Positions 15,771-24,995 of a stretch of DNA of 64,000 bases are shown in pieces. The notes under the pieces were generated by a model. That model was not told where the DNA came from and did not search any database. It saw nothing but the letters and a program-made list of their open reading frames with translations. Positions within the stretch are counted from its first letter, which is position 1. Each line of letters begins with the position of its first letter. This DNA is from Rhodospirillales bacterium. Lineage in GTDB: Bacteria > Pseudomonadota > Alphaproteobacteria > Acetobacterales > Acetobacteraceae. Position numbers and translations under genes: made by a program. The DNA lies in NCBI GenBank assembly GCA_025352565.1, contig JANXTF010000147.1, forward strand, positions 39,368 through 103,367. The letters are read 5' to 3'.

Positions 15771-17960
15771 CTAGGCCATGAACCGCCGCACCACGTTCTC
15801 CAGCAGGCGCGACACCGGCCCGTCGAACGCCCCATCGCGCCATAGGCTGCCGCAGAAGGTGATCGAGCCTACCGAGAACACCGCGCCGCCCGATTGCGTG
15901 TCGAAATAGACCATCTCCGCCTTCATCACCTCAGGCGGCTCGTCGCCCGAGACGGTGGCGAGATGGGTCAGCAATTCCTCCGGGACGGTCACGAACGAGG
16001 CGGGGACTTCCTCGGCGCGTGCGAGCACCACCGTGTTCGCGGGCGTGCCAAGCGAATGGTCGGTGCGGTCCATCTCGAAGCCCGCGGCGCCGCCGCCGGA
16101 CAGGCCGTAATCGCCGATCGTCTCCTCCTCGATGCCGGCGAAGATCCAGGCGTTCTCGGGCGCATGGGAGACGGAAGTGCGGCGGTAATAGGTGCCTTCG
16201 AAGCGGCCTTGGCCCGAGAAGCCGACGCCCGCCAGCATTTGCGGCGGCCGGCGGTTGCGTCGCCACAGGCCGCCATATTGCCCGTCCAGCTGGTGGTAGT
16301 ATTCGCCCGGTTCGGCGGCCCAGGCGCGGATGCCGCCTTCGGCCCGGCGTAGCTCGATGATGTGCGGCAGGTCGGGGCGGCGGGCGATGCGCCAGTAGAA
16401 TCCGTTGCCGCCGAGATAGGCCAGCTTCCCGCCGCTGGTCGTGTGGTGCTGCAAGGCGTCCAGCGTACGTTCGGTGTGGTATTCGGGATGGCTGCCTGTC
16501 AGCACGCAGCGATAGGGGGCCAGCAGGGCCGGCCCTTCGTCGTCGAGGTCCTCGTCGGTGATGATGTCGTAGCGGATGCCCTTGGCGGCGAGCCAGCCGA
16601 GCAGATGGCTGTCGGCCGGATAGTGGCGCAGGCCGGAACCGCGCGCGTCGTCGAAGGTGAGGAAGCCGGGGCGCATGGTCAGGATCGGGCGGCGGCGGCT
16701 GGAGAATGCGATGCCCGCGCCGTCCGCATGCTTGTTGTAGGTGGAGCGGCCGTAGCCTGGGAAATCGTCGGGGTTGTGCGGGTAGGCGCCCCAGTCGGCG
16801 ACGCGGGCGCGGTAGGCGGCATCGGCGTTGAAGCGGGCGTGGTTGGCGTAGGCCTGGTAGGTGAAGGTGGAGGCGAGGAAGGCCACGCGGGCGAAGGGGC
16901 CCTGGCGGGCGGGAAGCACGTAGAGCGGCAACCAATCCTCGCCCGCCTCGGTGCCTTCCTCGCCGCAGGTGAGGTGCAGGGCGTAGGCGCCGCCGCGGAG
17001 CGTGCGCGGGACCACCCAGGTGAAGCTTCGTTTCCAGTTGCAGTCGTCGAGGTCGTCGGCGTGGAAGTGGATCGCGGCGTATTCGGCGGGGGCGTGGCGC
17101 CAGCACATCTCGCGCCCGGACCATCTCGAGCCGACCACGGCGCGGGTGGGCATGTTCACGAGGTCGCCGTGGCAGCCTTGGGGGCCGGTGTCCTCGATGC
17201 GGGACGTGTCGATCCCGCGCGAAAAATCCCATTGCGCCAGTACCTCGGCGGGCTCGCTCCAGGTTTCGAGGAAGCCGGCAAGGATGGCGGGGGCTTCGAG
17301 CTTCCCGTCGAAGTGGTTGGCGGGTCGGGTGCCATGCTCGGCGGCGAACAGCACGCTGCCCCCGTGCGCGCCGCCAGCGGGCAGGCGCATGGTCTGGCCG
17401 TGCATCCGCGCATCGGCCAGGCCCGCCGGCTGATCGTCGAACGCCGCCTGGCCCAGCCGGACACGGCCGGTTTTCGGATCGGCCGCCAGCCAAACACGAT
17501 GCCAGCAATGCGGCGCGAATGGCTTGAATGTTTGAAGTTGGCCGCCGCCGCCGGGCCAGGTCAGGCGCGCGACGACACCCTCCGTCCCCACGGTGACGAC
17601 GATGGAGGCCTGGCCGTCCGTCTCGCTGATGATCGCGCATGGCTCGGTGGGGCGGGCGCACCAGACCAGAACGCTCCAGGTGCAGGCGGCGAGCGGGTCG
17701 CGCGCGGGGGAGGGGGCCGTGCCGTGCGAGCCGAGGGCGATGGCTTGCGGGAAGGCGTTGAATTTGTGGTCGTAGATGCGTCCGAGATCCTCGAACGCCA
17801 GGCCTGGGCCGGCGGGGTTGGGATCGCCTCCCAGCACGCGCACCAGACGCGCGCGGCATCGTCCGGCGGTGCGGACCGAGACACAGGCGCTGAACGTCTC
17901 GCCCGGACGGTGGGAGAAACGATCGAGATAGCCGGTGATTGGTACAACCGCGGGGGGCAT
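15771..17960 (-). CDS. dmfA2: N,N-dimethylformamidase large (beta) subunit-like protein
   Basis: 729 aa, close to the roughly 760 aa of known DMFase large subunits. A lectin-like N-terminal part (to about residue 230) precedes the catalytic part with RSTYNKHADGAGIAFSSRRR, RHYPADSHLLGWL, VLTGSHPEYHTERT and GGKLAYLGGNGFYWR. DMFase uses a mononuclear iron held by Tyr and Glu residues to split dimethylformamide into dimethylamine and formate; the STY, RHY and HPEY segments hold candidate ligands. The small (alpha) subunit of about 130 aa is not next to it. It lies 42 bp behind an SDR gene at the end of the dnaB-purF chain. The true substrate may be another amide. Confidence 0.83.
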   Translation of the reverse strand: MPPAVVPITGYLDRFSHRPGETFSACVSVRTAGRCRARLVRVLGGDPNPAGPGLAFEDLGRIYDHKFNAFPQAIALGSHGTAPSPARDPLAACTWSVLVWCARPTEPCAIISETDGQASIVVTVGTEGVVARLTWPGGGGQLQTFKPFAPHCWHRVWLAADPKTGRVRLGQAAFDDQPAGLADARMHGQTMRLPAGGAHGGSVLFAAEHGTRPANHFDGKLEAPAILAGFLETWSEPAEVLAQWDFSRGIDTSRIEDTGPQGCHGDLVNMPTRAVVGSRWSGREMCWRHAPAEYAAIHFHADDLDDCNWKRSFTWVVPRTLRGGAYALHLTCGEEGTEAGEDWLPLYVLPARQGPFARVAFLASTFTYQAYANHARFNADAAYRARVADWGAYPHNPDDFPGYGRSTYNKHADGAGIAFSSRRRPILTMRPGFLTFDDARGSGLRHYPADSHLLGWLAAKGIRYDIITDEDLDDEGPALLAPYRCVLTGSHPEYHTERTLDALQHHTTSGGKLAYLGGNGFYWRIARRPDLPHIIELRRAEGGIRAWAAEPGEYYHQLDGQYGGLWRRNRRPPQMLAGVGFSGQGRFEGTYYRRTSVSHAPENAWIFAGIEEETIGDYGLSGGGAAGFEMDRTDHSLGTPANTVVLARAEEVPASFVTVPEELLTHLATVSGDEPPEVMKAEMVYFDTQSGGAVFSVGSITFCGSLWRDGAFDGPVSRLLENVVRRFMA

Positions 17961-18002
17961 GGGGCGTCGAGGCTGGTTGGCGCGGCTGGGCGCGTCAAGA
18001 CG

Positions 18003-18701
18003 CTACGCGCTGACGATCTCCCCGTGGCGGGTTTCAGCCACGCCGCATAAATCAGCGATGCCGCCTGCCACTTTCTCCGGTCGCGCCAGAGTGGCCGCAT
18101 CCTCGCCCGGCATCGCGGTGGCCCGCAGCTTCGTCGCCACCACGCCGGGACTGAACAGGTTGACACGCAGGTTGGAGGTGCGCGTCTCCTCGGCCCAGGC
18201 CAGCGCCAGATGCTCCATCCCGGCCTTGGTCGCACCATAGGCGCCCCAATAGGCCATGGGCCGCCGCACGATCCCCGAGGTCAGGAACACCGCGCGTCCG
18301 GCGGGAGCGACCGCGAGCAGCGGCCCGCAGCCGCGGATCAGGCGCCACGCGGCTGACAGGTTGACCGCGATCACTTCGGCCCAGTCGTTCGGCATGATGT
18401 GCGGCGCGGGTGTCAGCCGGCCCAGCACCGCGGCATTGCACACCAGCACGTCGAGGCGGCGGAAGCGCTCGAACAGGCTTGGGCCGATCGTGTCCAGCGC
18501 CGCCTCGTCGCGCAGATCGAGCGGCAGCAGGGTGGCGGTGCCGCCCACGGCGCGGATGGCGTCGTCCAGTTCCTCGAGACCTCCTTGGGTGCGCGCGGTT
18601 GCGACCACATGCGTGCCCCGCCGGGCGAGTTCCACGGCCACGGCGGCCCCGATGCCCCGGCTGGCGCCGGTGACGAGAGCGACGCGCTCGGGGCCGCTCA
18701 C
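18003..18701 (-). CDS. Short-chain dehydrogenase/reductase (YciK-like)
   Basis: 232 aa, cytoplasmic Rossmann enzyme. Cofactor loop TGASRGIG at 11-18, NAA at 89-91, catalytic Ser142 and the YGATK motif with Tyr155 and Lys159. The region after TGASRGIG lacks an obvious acidic residue at the end of the second strand and has ATART, which suggests NADP. Its ATG overlaps the purF stop (ATGA), an arrangement often seen in this order of bacteria. The substrate is unknown. Confidence 0.87.
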   Translation of the reverse strand: MSGPERVALVTGASRGIGAAVAVELARRGTHVVATARTQGGLEELDDAIRAVGGTATLLPLDLRDEAALDTIGPSLFERFRRLDVLVCNAAVLGRLTPAPHIMPNDWAEVIAVNLSAAWRLIRGCGPLLAVAPAGRAVFLTSGIVRRPMAYWGAYGATKAGMEHLALAWAEETRTSNLRVNLFSPGVVATKLRATAMPGEDAATLARPEKVAGGIADLCGVAETRHGEIVSA

Positions 18702-20248
18702 CGGCTTTCGGTCAGCAGGCTCAGCTGCCGCGTGTCGTTGTCGTTCATGTCGGGAAGCGGGTTGGGGTAGTCGCCGGTGAAGCAGGCATCGCAGTACTGG
18801 GGCTTGGCGGCGTTGCGCTTGCCCCGGTTCAGCGCCTCGTACAGACCGTCCAGTGAGATAAAGGCGAGGCTGTCGGCGCCGATCAGCTCGGCCATCTCGT
18901 CGATACTGTGCCGTGCCGCCAGCAATTTGCCGCGCTCGGGCGTGTCGATGCCGTAGAAGCAGGAATGCGTGGTCGGCGGCGAGGAGATGCGCATATGCAC
19001 CTCGGCCGCGCCCGCGTGTCGCACCATCTCGACGATCTTGCGGCTGGTGGTGCCGCGCACGATCGAGTCGTCCACCAGGATCACCCGCTTGCCCTCCAGC
19101 ATCGGCTTGTTGGCCGAGTGCTTCAGCTTCACACCCAAATGGCGAATGCTGTCGGTCGGCTCGATGAAGGTGCGGCCGACATAGTGGTTGCGGATGATGC
19201 CCAGCTCGAACGGGATGCCGCTCTCGGTGGCGTAGCCCATCGCCGCCGGCACGCCGCTATCGGGCACCGGGACGATCACGTCGGCAGCCACATGGCTCTC
19301 GCGCGCCAGCTGCGCCCCGATCCGCTTGCGCGCGGCATAGACCGGCATGCCTTCGACCACGCTGTCGGGCCGCGCGAAGTAGATGTACTCGAACACGCAG
19401 AACCGCCCGACCTTGCTGCCGAACGGCTTGATGCTGTGGACGCCATGGTCGTTGATGACGACGATCTCGCCTGGCTCCACGTCGCGCACGAACTCGGCGC
19501 CCACGATGTCGAGCGCGCAGGTCTCGCTGGCCAGCACCCATCCGCCGGTGCCTTCGCTCGGCGGCAGGCGGCCCAGGATCAGCGGGCGCACGCCCAGCGG
19601 GTCGCGCACGCCCATCAGCGCCTCGTCGCTCATGGCGATCAGCGAATAGGCACCGATCACCTGTTTCAGCGCGTCGATGAGGCGATCGACCACGGTCGAA
19701 TAGAGGCTGATGGCGATGAGGTGGATGAACACCTCGCTGTCGGTGGTGCTCTGGAAGATGCAGCCGCGCCGCACCAGCGCGCGGCGGAGTGCCGTCGCGT
19801 TGGTCAGGTTGCCGTTATGGGCCACCGCGAATCCGCCGAACTCGAAATCGGCATACAGCGGCTGGACGTTGCGGAGCACCGTATCGCCGGTGGTGGCGTA
19901 GCGATTATGCCCCAGCGCGCGCGTGCCTGGGAGAGATGCGATCACCCGCGCGTCCGAGAAGCTGTCGCCCACGAGGCCGAGCGCCTTGTGCGAGTGGAAC
20001 CGCTGACCGTCGAACGAGACGATGCCGGTGGCTTCCTGGCCACGATGCTGGAGCGCGTGCAGGCCCAGGGCGGTGACGGCGGCGGCGTCGGCATGGTTCC
20101 AAATGCCGAACACGCCGCATTCCTCATGCGGCTTGTCGTCATGCCCATGATCACTTCCATCGGGGTCACGCCCATCGGGGTCACGCCCGTCGGGGTCACG
20201 CTCGTCGGGGTCACGCTCGTTCATGTCCATCGCGCTCTCCAATGTCAT
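18698..20248 (-). CDS. purF: Amidophosphoribosyltransferase
   Basis: 516 aa. Catalyses the first committed step of purine synthesis, PRPP plus glutamine to phosphoribosylamine. HEECGVFGI places the Ntn nucleophile at Cys44, so the propeptide to be removed is 43 residues, far longer than the roughly 10 in B. subtilis. It contains the repeat RDPDE-RDPDG-RDPDG-RDPDG. PRPP loop VILVDDSIVRGTTS and the cysteines in RFCVFEYIYFARPDS and YCDACFTGDYP match iron-sulfur type enzymes. The start is fixed by an ATGA overlap with cvpA; inner Met codons at residues 7 and 9 are alternatives. Confidence 0.95.
   Translation of the reverse strand: MTLESAMDMNERDPDERDPDGRDPDGRDPDGSDHGHDDKPHEECGVFGIWNHADAAAVTALGLHALQHRGQEATGIVSFDGQRFHSHKALGLVGDSFSDARVIASLPGTRALGHNRYATTGDTVLRNVQPLYADFEFGGFAVAHNGNLTNATALRRALVRRGCIFQSTTDSEVFIHLIAISLYSTVVDRLIDALKQVIGAYSLIAMSDEALMGVRDPLGVRPLILGRLPPSEGTGGWVLASETCALDIVGAEFVRDVEPGEIVVINDHGVHSIKPFGSKVGRFCVFEYIYFARPDSVVEGMPVYAARKRIGAQLARESHVAADVIVPVPDSGVPAAMGYATESGIPFELGIIRNHYVGRTFIEPTDSIRHLGVKLKHSANKPMLEGKRVILVDDSIVRGTTSRKIVEMVRHAGAAEVHMRISSPPTTHSCFYGIDTPERGKLLAARHSIDEMAELIGADSLAFISLDGLYEALNRGKRNAAKPQYCDACFTGDYPNPLPDMNDNDTRQLSLLTESR
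20161..20220. repeat. Four tandem 15-bp repeats inside the 5' end of purF
   Basis: Four copies of a 15-bp unit, CGGGGTCACGCCCAT-like on the plus strand, run without gaps; copies 3 and 4 are identical and the others differ at one or two positions. Because the unit is a multiple of three, copy-number change keeps the frame. On the coding strand they encode RDPD(G/E) repeats in the purF propeptide. Confidence 0.9.
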
Positions 20249-20817
20249 GGTCGTTGGCCGAACGCCCGGCCCCTCGGCTCGACACGCAGCAGGTCGGCCG
20301 AACTGGTCTCGCGCCCGCCGGGCGGCGGATAGACCCGTGGCCGGTAGTCGCCCGGCAGGATGTTCACGGCCCAGACCGCGCCGGAATGCGCGAGAGGCAG
20401 GAAGCGCGCCTGCTGCACGAGGTCAGGCCATTTGTCGGAAGGGCTCAGCAGGCCGAGCGCGATATACGCGAAAACCGCCAGCGCCGCACCCCTGGCGAAT
20501 CCGAACAGCATCCCGAGCGTCTTGTCGATGCCGCCGAGCATGGACACGCGGGCGAGGCCGCCGAGGGTGCTCGCCAATATCGAGAACACCACCAGCGCCA
20601 CGATGAACAGCACCGCGAACGCCGCCGGATCGGCGATGTCGGGGTTCTGGATGTAAATCCGGAACGGGCCTTGCACGACATGGAACGCCGACATGGCGAA
20701 CAGCGCGGCCCCCACCCAGGCGACGATGCCGAGCACCTCGCGCACGAAGCCGCGGAAGAACGCAAGCATCCCGGAGAACGCCACCACGGTCAGCACGCCG
20801 AGATCGACCCAGTTCAC
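20245..20817 (-). CDS. cvpA: CvpA-family membrane protein
   Basis: 190 aa with four predicted membrane helices, starting MNWVDLGVLTVVAFSGMLAFFRGFVREVLGIVAWVGAAL, the typical CvpA opening. The C-terminal 50 residues are soluble and Pro/Arg-rich. The family is linked to colicin V production and envelope homeostasis, and commonly precedes purF, as here with a 4-bp overlap. The molecular role is not settled. Confidence 0.9.
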   Translation of the reverse strand: MNWVDLGVLTVVAFSGMLAFFRGFVREVLGIVAWVGAALFAMSAFHVVQGPFRIYIQNPDIADPAAFAVLFIVALVVFSILASTLGGLARVSMLGGIDKTLGMLFGFARGAALAVFAYIALGLLSPSDKWPDLVQQARFLPLAHSGAVWAVNILPGDYRPRVYPPPGGRETSSADLLRVEPRGRAFGQRP

Positions 20818-20896
20818 GCGGCAGTTCCGATCAATGGATCACTTTCGTGTTGGCGAGCCGCATATATCGCGCGGGTGGGGTGCGATACCACCCCGT

Positions 20897-22282
20897 TCAG
20901 CCGCGTGTCGCCCCTGCCTTGCCGGCAAACCTCGCCACGAGATCGGACAGATGGCCGATCTCGTGCAGTTTCAGCCCGTCCGGGGCGGTCAGCGTGCGGT
21001 TGCCGCGCGCCACCCGGCGGGGCAGGCAGGCGGTCTCGAAGCCCAGCTTCTGCGCCTCCTTCATCCGCGCCTCGGATTGCGCCACCTGGCGCACCTCGCC
21101 GGACAGGCCGACCTCGCCGAAGAACACCATGCCGGGATCGGCCGGCTGCTCGCAGGCGGCCGAGGCGAGGGCGGCGGCCACCGCGAGATCGGCGGCCGGC
21201 TCGGTCACGCGCAGGCCGCCGGCCACGTTGAGATAGACATCGCTGGCGGACAGGCGCAGGCCGCAGCGGGTTTCCAGCACCGCCAGCAACATGCCGAGGC
21301 GTCCGGCCTCCCACCCGATGACCGAGCGGCGCGGGCTGCCGCTGGCGTTGGGCGCCAGCAGGCACTGGATTTCCACCAGCACCGGCCGCGTTCCCTCCAG
21401 CCCGGCGAACACCGCGCTCCCGGCCACGTTGCCGCGCCGCTCGGCCAGGAACAGCGCGGATGGGTTGGCGACCTCGGCCAGGCCGCGTTCGGTCATCTCG
21501 AAGACGCCGATCTCGTCGGTGGCGCCGAAGCGGTTCTTCACCCCCCGTAGAATGCGGAACTGGTGGCCGCGGTCGCCCTCGAAATACAGCACCGCGTCGA
21601 CCATGTGCTCCAGGACGCGGGGGCCGGCGATGGCGCCTTCCTTGGTGACGTGGCCGACCAGCACGAGCGAGAAATTGCGCGTCTTGGCCAGCCGGATCAG
21701 CTCGAAGCTGCACGCCCGAACCTGGCCCACGGTGCCGGGCGCGCTGTCGATGGTGTCGAGCCACATGGTCTGGATGCTGTCGATGACGACGAGCGTGGCA
21801 TCGGTCGCGTGTTCGAGGCTGCCGGCGATGTCGCGCAGGTTGATGGCGGCGGCGAGTTCGAGCTTGCTGTCCGACAGGCCGAGGCGGCGGGCGCGCAGGC
21901 GCACCTGCTCGATCGCCTCCTCGCCGGAGACGTAAAGCACGCGCTTGCCGGTTTTCGCGAGTGCCGCGGCGGCTTGCAGCAGCAGCGTGGATTTGCCGAT
22001 GCCGGGGTCGCCGGCGAGCAGCACGGCCGATCCCGCGACAAGGCCGCCGCCGAGCACACGGTCGAATTCCGCGATGCCGGTGGCGGCGCGGGGCGGCGGT
22101 TCGGTGGAGCCGGCGAGATCGACGAACTCGATGCGGCGGCCAGTGGACTTGATGACGGGGGCGGCCTGCACCGCTTCCTCGACGATGGTGTTCCATTCGC
22201 CGCATGCCTCGCACCGCCCAGCCCATTTGGCGGTGATCGCGGCGCAGGATTGGCAGACGAAGCGGGAGGTGGGTTTAGCCAT
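20897..22282 (-). CDS. radA: DNA repair protein RadA (Sms)
   Basis: 461 aa RecA-related ATPase that promotes branch migration in recombinational repair. N-terminal zinc finger with Cys10, Cys13, Cys24 and Cys27, Walker A GDPGIGKST at 91-99, the RadA-specific KNRFG at 249-253, and a Lon-protease-like C-terminal domain ending near LHEIGHLSDLVARF. Lies between mlaF and cvpA with gaps of 54 and 79 bp. Confidence 0.96.
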   Translation of the reverse strand: MAKPTSRFVCQSCAAITAKWAGRCEACGEWNTIVEEAVQAAPVIKSTGRRIEFVDLAGSTEPPPRAATGIAEFDRVLGGGLVAGSAVLLAGDPGIGKSTLLLQAAAALAKTGKRVLYVSGEEAIEQVRLRARRLGLSDSKLELAAAINLRDIAGSLEHATDATLVVIDSIQTMWLDTIDSAPGTVGQVRACSFELIRLAKTRNFSLVLVGHVTKEGAIAGPRVLEHMVDAVLYFEGDRGHQFRILRGVKNRFGATDEIGVFEMTERGLAEVANPSALFLAERRGNVAGSAVFAGLEGTRPVLVEIQCLLAPNASGSPRRSVIGWEAGRLGMLLAVLETRCGLRLSASDVYLNVAGGLRVTEPAADLAVAAALASAACEQPADPGMVFFGEVGLSGEVRQVAQSEARMKEAQKLGFETACLPRRVARGNRTLTAPDGLKLHEIGHLSDLVARFAGKAGATRG

Positions 22283-22336
22283 TCTGTCCTCTTCCCCCCT
22301 CTCCTTGCCGGGCTCCTTGCCGGGGGGGAAGCAGCG

Positions 22337-23107
22337 TCATCGCCGCAGTTCCATCTGGATGGGGCCCTCGCGCCGCCCGTGGGTGAACTGGTCCACCATC
22401 GCGTTGCCGCTTTCCATCAGCGCCGAGGCGTCGCCGATCCATACCACCTTGCCCTTGAACAGCATCGCCGCCCGGTCGCCTATGCGCCTGGCGCTCGCCA
22501 TGTCGTGCGTGATGGCGATGGCCGTGCTTCCGAGGCGCTTCACGCAATCCACGATCAGCCCGTCGATCACGGCCCCCATGATCGGGTCCAGCCCCGTGGT
22601 CGGTTCGTCGAAGAACAATATGTCGGGTTGCGCCGCGATGGCGCGCGCGAGCGCCACGCGCTTCTGCATCCCGCCGGACAATTCGGCGGGGGAGAGGTCG
22701 CCGACACTCGGAGCCAGGCCCACCTGCCCAAGTACGTCGTCGGCCCGCGCCCGCGCATCCGCCCGCGTCGCCTTGTGACGGGCCAGCAATCCGAACGCCA
22801 CGTTCTCCCAGACGCTCAGGCTGTCGAACAACGCGCCGTTCTGGAACAGCATCCCGATGCGCGCGCGCGCCGCCTCCCGCGCGTCGCGGGGTGCCCGCAG
22901 GATATCGTGGCCGTCGATGTGGATGCTGCCGGCATCCGGCTCGATCAGGCCCAGGATGCACTTGATGAGCACCGATTTGCCGCTGCCCGAGCCGCCGATG
23001 ACCACCAGGGAGGTGCCGGCCATCAGGTCGAAGTCGATGCCGTCCAGAACCTGCTTGTCGCCGAACGCCTTGCGCAGGCCCCGCACGCGGATTTTCGGCG
23101 TGCTCAT
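22337..23107 (-). CDS. mlaF: ABC transporter ATPase, MlaF type
   Basis: 256 aa. ATP-binding subunit of a phospholipid/organic-solvent-tolerance importer at the inner membrane. Walker A GGSGSGKS (38-45), signature LSGGMQKRVALARA, Walker B ILFFDEPTTGLDP and the following His in ITHD are all present. ARIGMLFQNGALFDSLSVWENVAF is typical of MlaF. Its ATG overlaps the mlaE stop by 4 bp. No MlaD gene follows; radA does. Confidence 0.93.
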   Translation of the reverse strand: MSTPKIRVRGLRKAFGDKQVLDGIDFDLMAGTSLVVIGGSGSGKSVLIKCILGLIEPDAGSIHIDGHDILRAPRDAREAARARIGMLFQNGALFDSLSVWENVAFGLLARHKATRADARARADDVLGQVGLAPSVGDLSPAELSGGMQKRVALARAIAAQPDILFFDEPTTGLDPIMGAVIDGLIVDCVKRLGSTAIAITHDMASARRIGDRAAMLFKGKVVWIGDASALMESGNAMVDQFTHGRREGPIQMELRR

Positions 23108-23886
23108 TGTCCGAAGAACAGCTCGGTCAGCACATAGTCGAACGCCAGGATCAGCACCGAGGCGGACACGACGGCGGCGGTGGTGGCGGCCCCCACACCC
23201 TGCGCGCCCCCCTTGCTGCGATAGCCGTGGTAGCAGCCGAGCAGCGCGATCAGGAAGCCGAACATCGCGGCCTTGGCGAGACCCGAAAGCACATCGCCGG
23301 TCTGCACGAAGTTGATGGTGTTCTCCAAATAAGTGTGGACGCTGAAGCCCAACTTCACGGTGGCGATGATGGTGCCGCCCAACACGCCGAGTACGTCGGC
23401 CACCAGCACGAGGAACGGCAGCGCGACGAGCCCGGCAAGCAGGCGCGGGGCCACCAGGAATTTCATCGGGTTGGTGGAAAGCGTTGCCAGCGCGTCGATC
23501 TGGTCGGTCACGCGCATGGTGCCGATCTCGGCGGCCATCGCGGCGCCGACGCGCCCGGCCACCATCAGCGCGGCCAGCACCGGACCCAGTTCGCGGGTAA
23601 CGGACAGCACCACCAGGCTCGCGATGGCACTGCCGGCTGAGAAGCGGGACAGGCCGGTGGAGGATTGCAGCGCCAGCACCATGCCGGTGAACACCGCCGT
23701 GAGCGCCACCACGGGGAGGCTGAAGAAGCCGATATCGATCAGCGCGCGGAGGAAGGCGCGGCCGTAGAAAGGCGGCCGCAAAAGGTGCGACAGCCCGTTC
23801 AGCGCGAAGAGGGTGAGCGTGCCCGTGGAACGGACCGCGCCGATCGTCCCGCGCCCCAGCGCGGCAACGCCATTCAGCGGGTTCAT
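23104..23886 (-). CDS. mlaE: ABC transporter permease, MlaE type
   Basis: 260 aa with five or six hydrophobic helices. The MlaE core is evident in VFTGMVLALQSSTGLSRF, RELGPVLAALMVAGRVGAAMAAEIGTMRVTDQIDAL and GCYHGYRSKGGAQGVGAATTAAVV. It forms the membrane part of the phospholipid transporter with MlaF. The start codon shares one base with the alr stop (TAATG), implying coupling. The substrate-binding MlaD is not in the window. Confidence 0.93.
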   Translation of the reverse strand: MNPLNGVAALGRGTIGAVRSTGTLTLFALNGLSHLLRPPFYGRAFLRALIDIGFFSLPVVALTAVFTGMVLALQSSTGLSRFSAGSAIASLVVLSVTRELGPVLAALMVAGRVGAAMAAEIGTMRVTDQIDALATLSTNPMKFLVAPRLLAGLVALPFLVLVADVLGVLGGTIIATVKLGFSVHTYLENTINFVQTGDVLSGLAKAAMFGFLIALLGCYHGYRSKGGAQGVGAATTAAVVSASVLILAFDYVLTELFFGQ

Positions 23887-24995
23887 TATCGGTAGACCCG
23901 CTCGTATCGCGTGCCGAGAGAGGTCAGGATTTCATAGCCGTTGGTGCCGGCGGCCTCGGCCACGCGGTCCAGCGTCGCGTTCGGCCCAATCAGTTCCAGC
24001 CACGCGCCGGCGTCGATCCCCGCATGGTCGGTCACGTCGTAGGTCGAGAGGTCCATGGAGACACGCCCTACCAGGGGCACGGGGGCGGCGTCAAAGAAGG
24101 CGCAGCCCCGGTTGCTGAGCGCACGGGGCCAGCCATCGGCGTAGCCCACGCCCACCGTCGCGATCCGACTTGGGCGCGTGGCGCGCCAGGTTGCGTTGTA
24201 GCCGACCGCCTCGCCGGCCGCGATGTCGCGAACCTGGAGCACCCGGCCCCGCAAGGCCGCGACATGGAGCATCGGGTTATCGAGGCCGGGCGTCGGGTTG
24301 ATGCCGTAGAGCGCGGCACCCGGACGGGCGAGGTCCGAGGCGAAGCCGTCTCCCAGGAAGATGCCCGAGGAGTTGGCAAAGCTCGCCGGCGCCGGCGGCA
24401 GCACCGCGCGCGCCGCGGCGAAACGGGCGGCTTGCTCCCGATGCGTCGGGTCGCCCGCCACCTCCGCCGACACCAGATGCGTCATCACGTAGCGCAACTC
24501 GATGCCGTCGAGGAGGGAATGGTCGTCCGCCAGCGTGGCCAGCTCGCGCCGATCCAGGCCCAGCCGCGCCATGCCGCTATCGACGTGCAGCAGCGCGGGC
24601 AGGCGCAATTCGGCCCAGCGCCCGGCCGCCGACCACGCCGCCATCTCGCCCAGCGTGTTCAGCACCGGCAGAAGCCCGTGCCGCACGAACAGCTCGATAT
24701 CGGCGCCGTGCAGCCCGTTGAACACCGCGATCGCGGCCTTGGGCACGAGTGGGCGGATCGCCAGCGCCTCGTCCAGCTGCGCCACGAAGAAATGCCGGCA
24801 TCCGGCGGCGGCCAGCGCCGGGACCACCCTGGCGGCCCCGAGCCCGTAGGCGTCGGCCTTGACCACGCCGCCGACGGCGCCGCGGTGCAACTGGCGCAGG
24901 CGCCGCCAATTGCCGGCGATCGCGCCCAGGTCGATATCGAGGAAGCCCCCCGGCTCCGAGGGCGTCGCGGCGCGATCCGCCTCGCTTGCGCTCAC
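23886..24995 (-). CDS. alr: Alanine racemase
   Basis: 369 aa PLP enzyme making D-alanine for peptidoglycan. The PLP lysine is Lys46 in VVKADAYGLG. The second catalytic base is Tyr266 in VGYNATW, and GVGYADGWPR follows at 282-291. PLVGRVSMDLSTYDVT is the conserved C-terminal segment. The ATG overlaps the dnaB stop by 4 bp. Confidence 0.95.
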   Translation of the reverse strand: MSASEADRAATPSEPGGFLDIDLGAIAGNWRRLRQLHRGAVGGVVKADAYGLGAARVVPALAAAGCRHFFVAQLDEALAIRPLVPKAAIAVFNGLHGADIELFVRHGLLPVLNTLGEMAAWSAAGRWAELRLPALLHVDSGMARLGLDRRELATLADDHSLLDGIELRYVMTHLVSAEVAGDPTHREQAARFAAARAVLPPAPASFANSSGIFLGDGFASDLARPGAALYGINPTPGLDNPMLHVAALRGRVLQVRDIAAGEAVGYNATWRATRPSRIATVGVGYADGWPRALSNRGCAFFDAAPVPLVGRVSMDLSTYDVTDHAGIDAGAWLELIGPNATLDRVAEAAGTNGYEILTSLGTRYERVYR

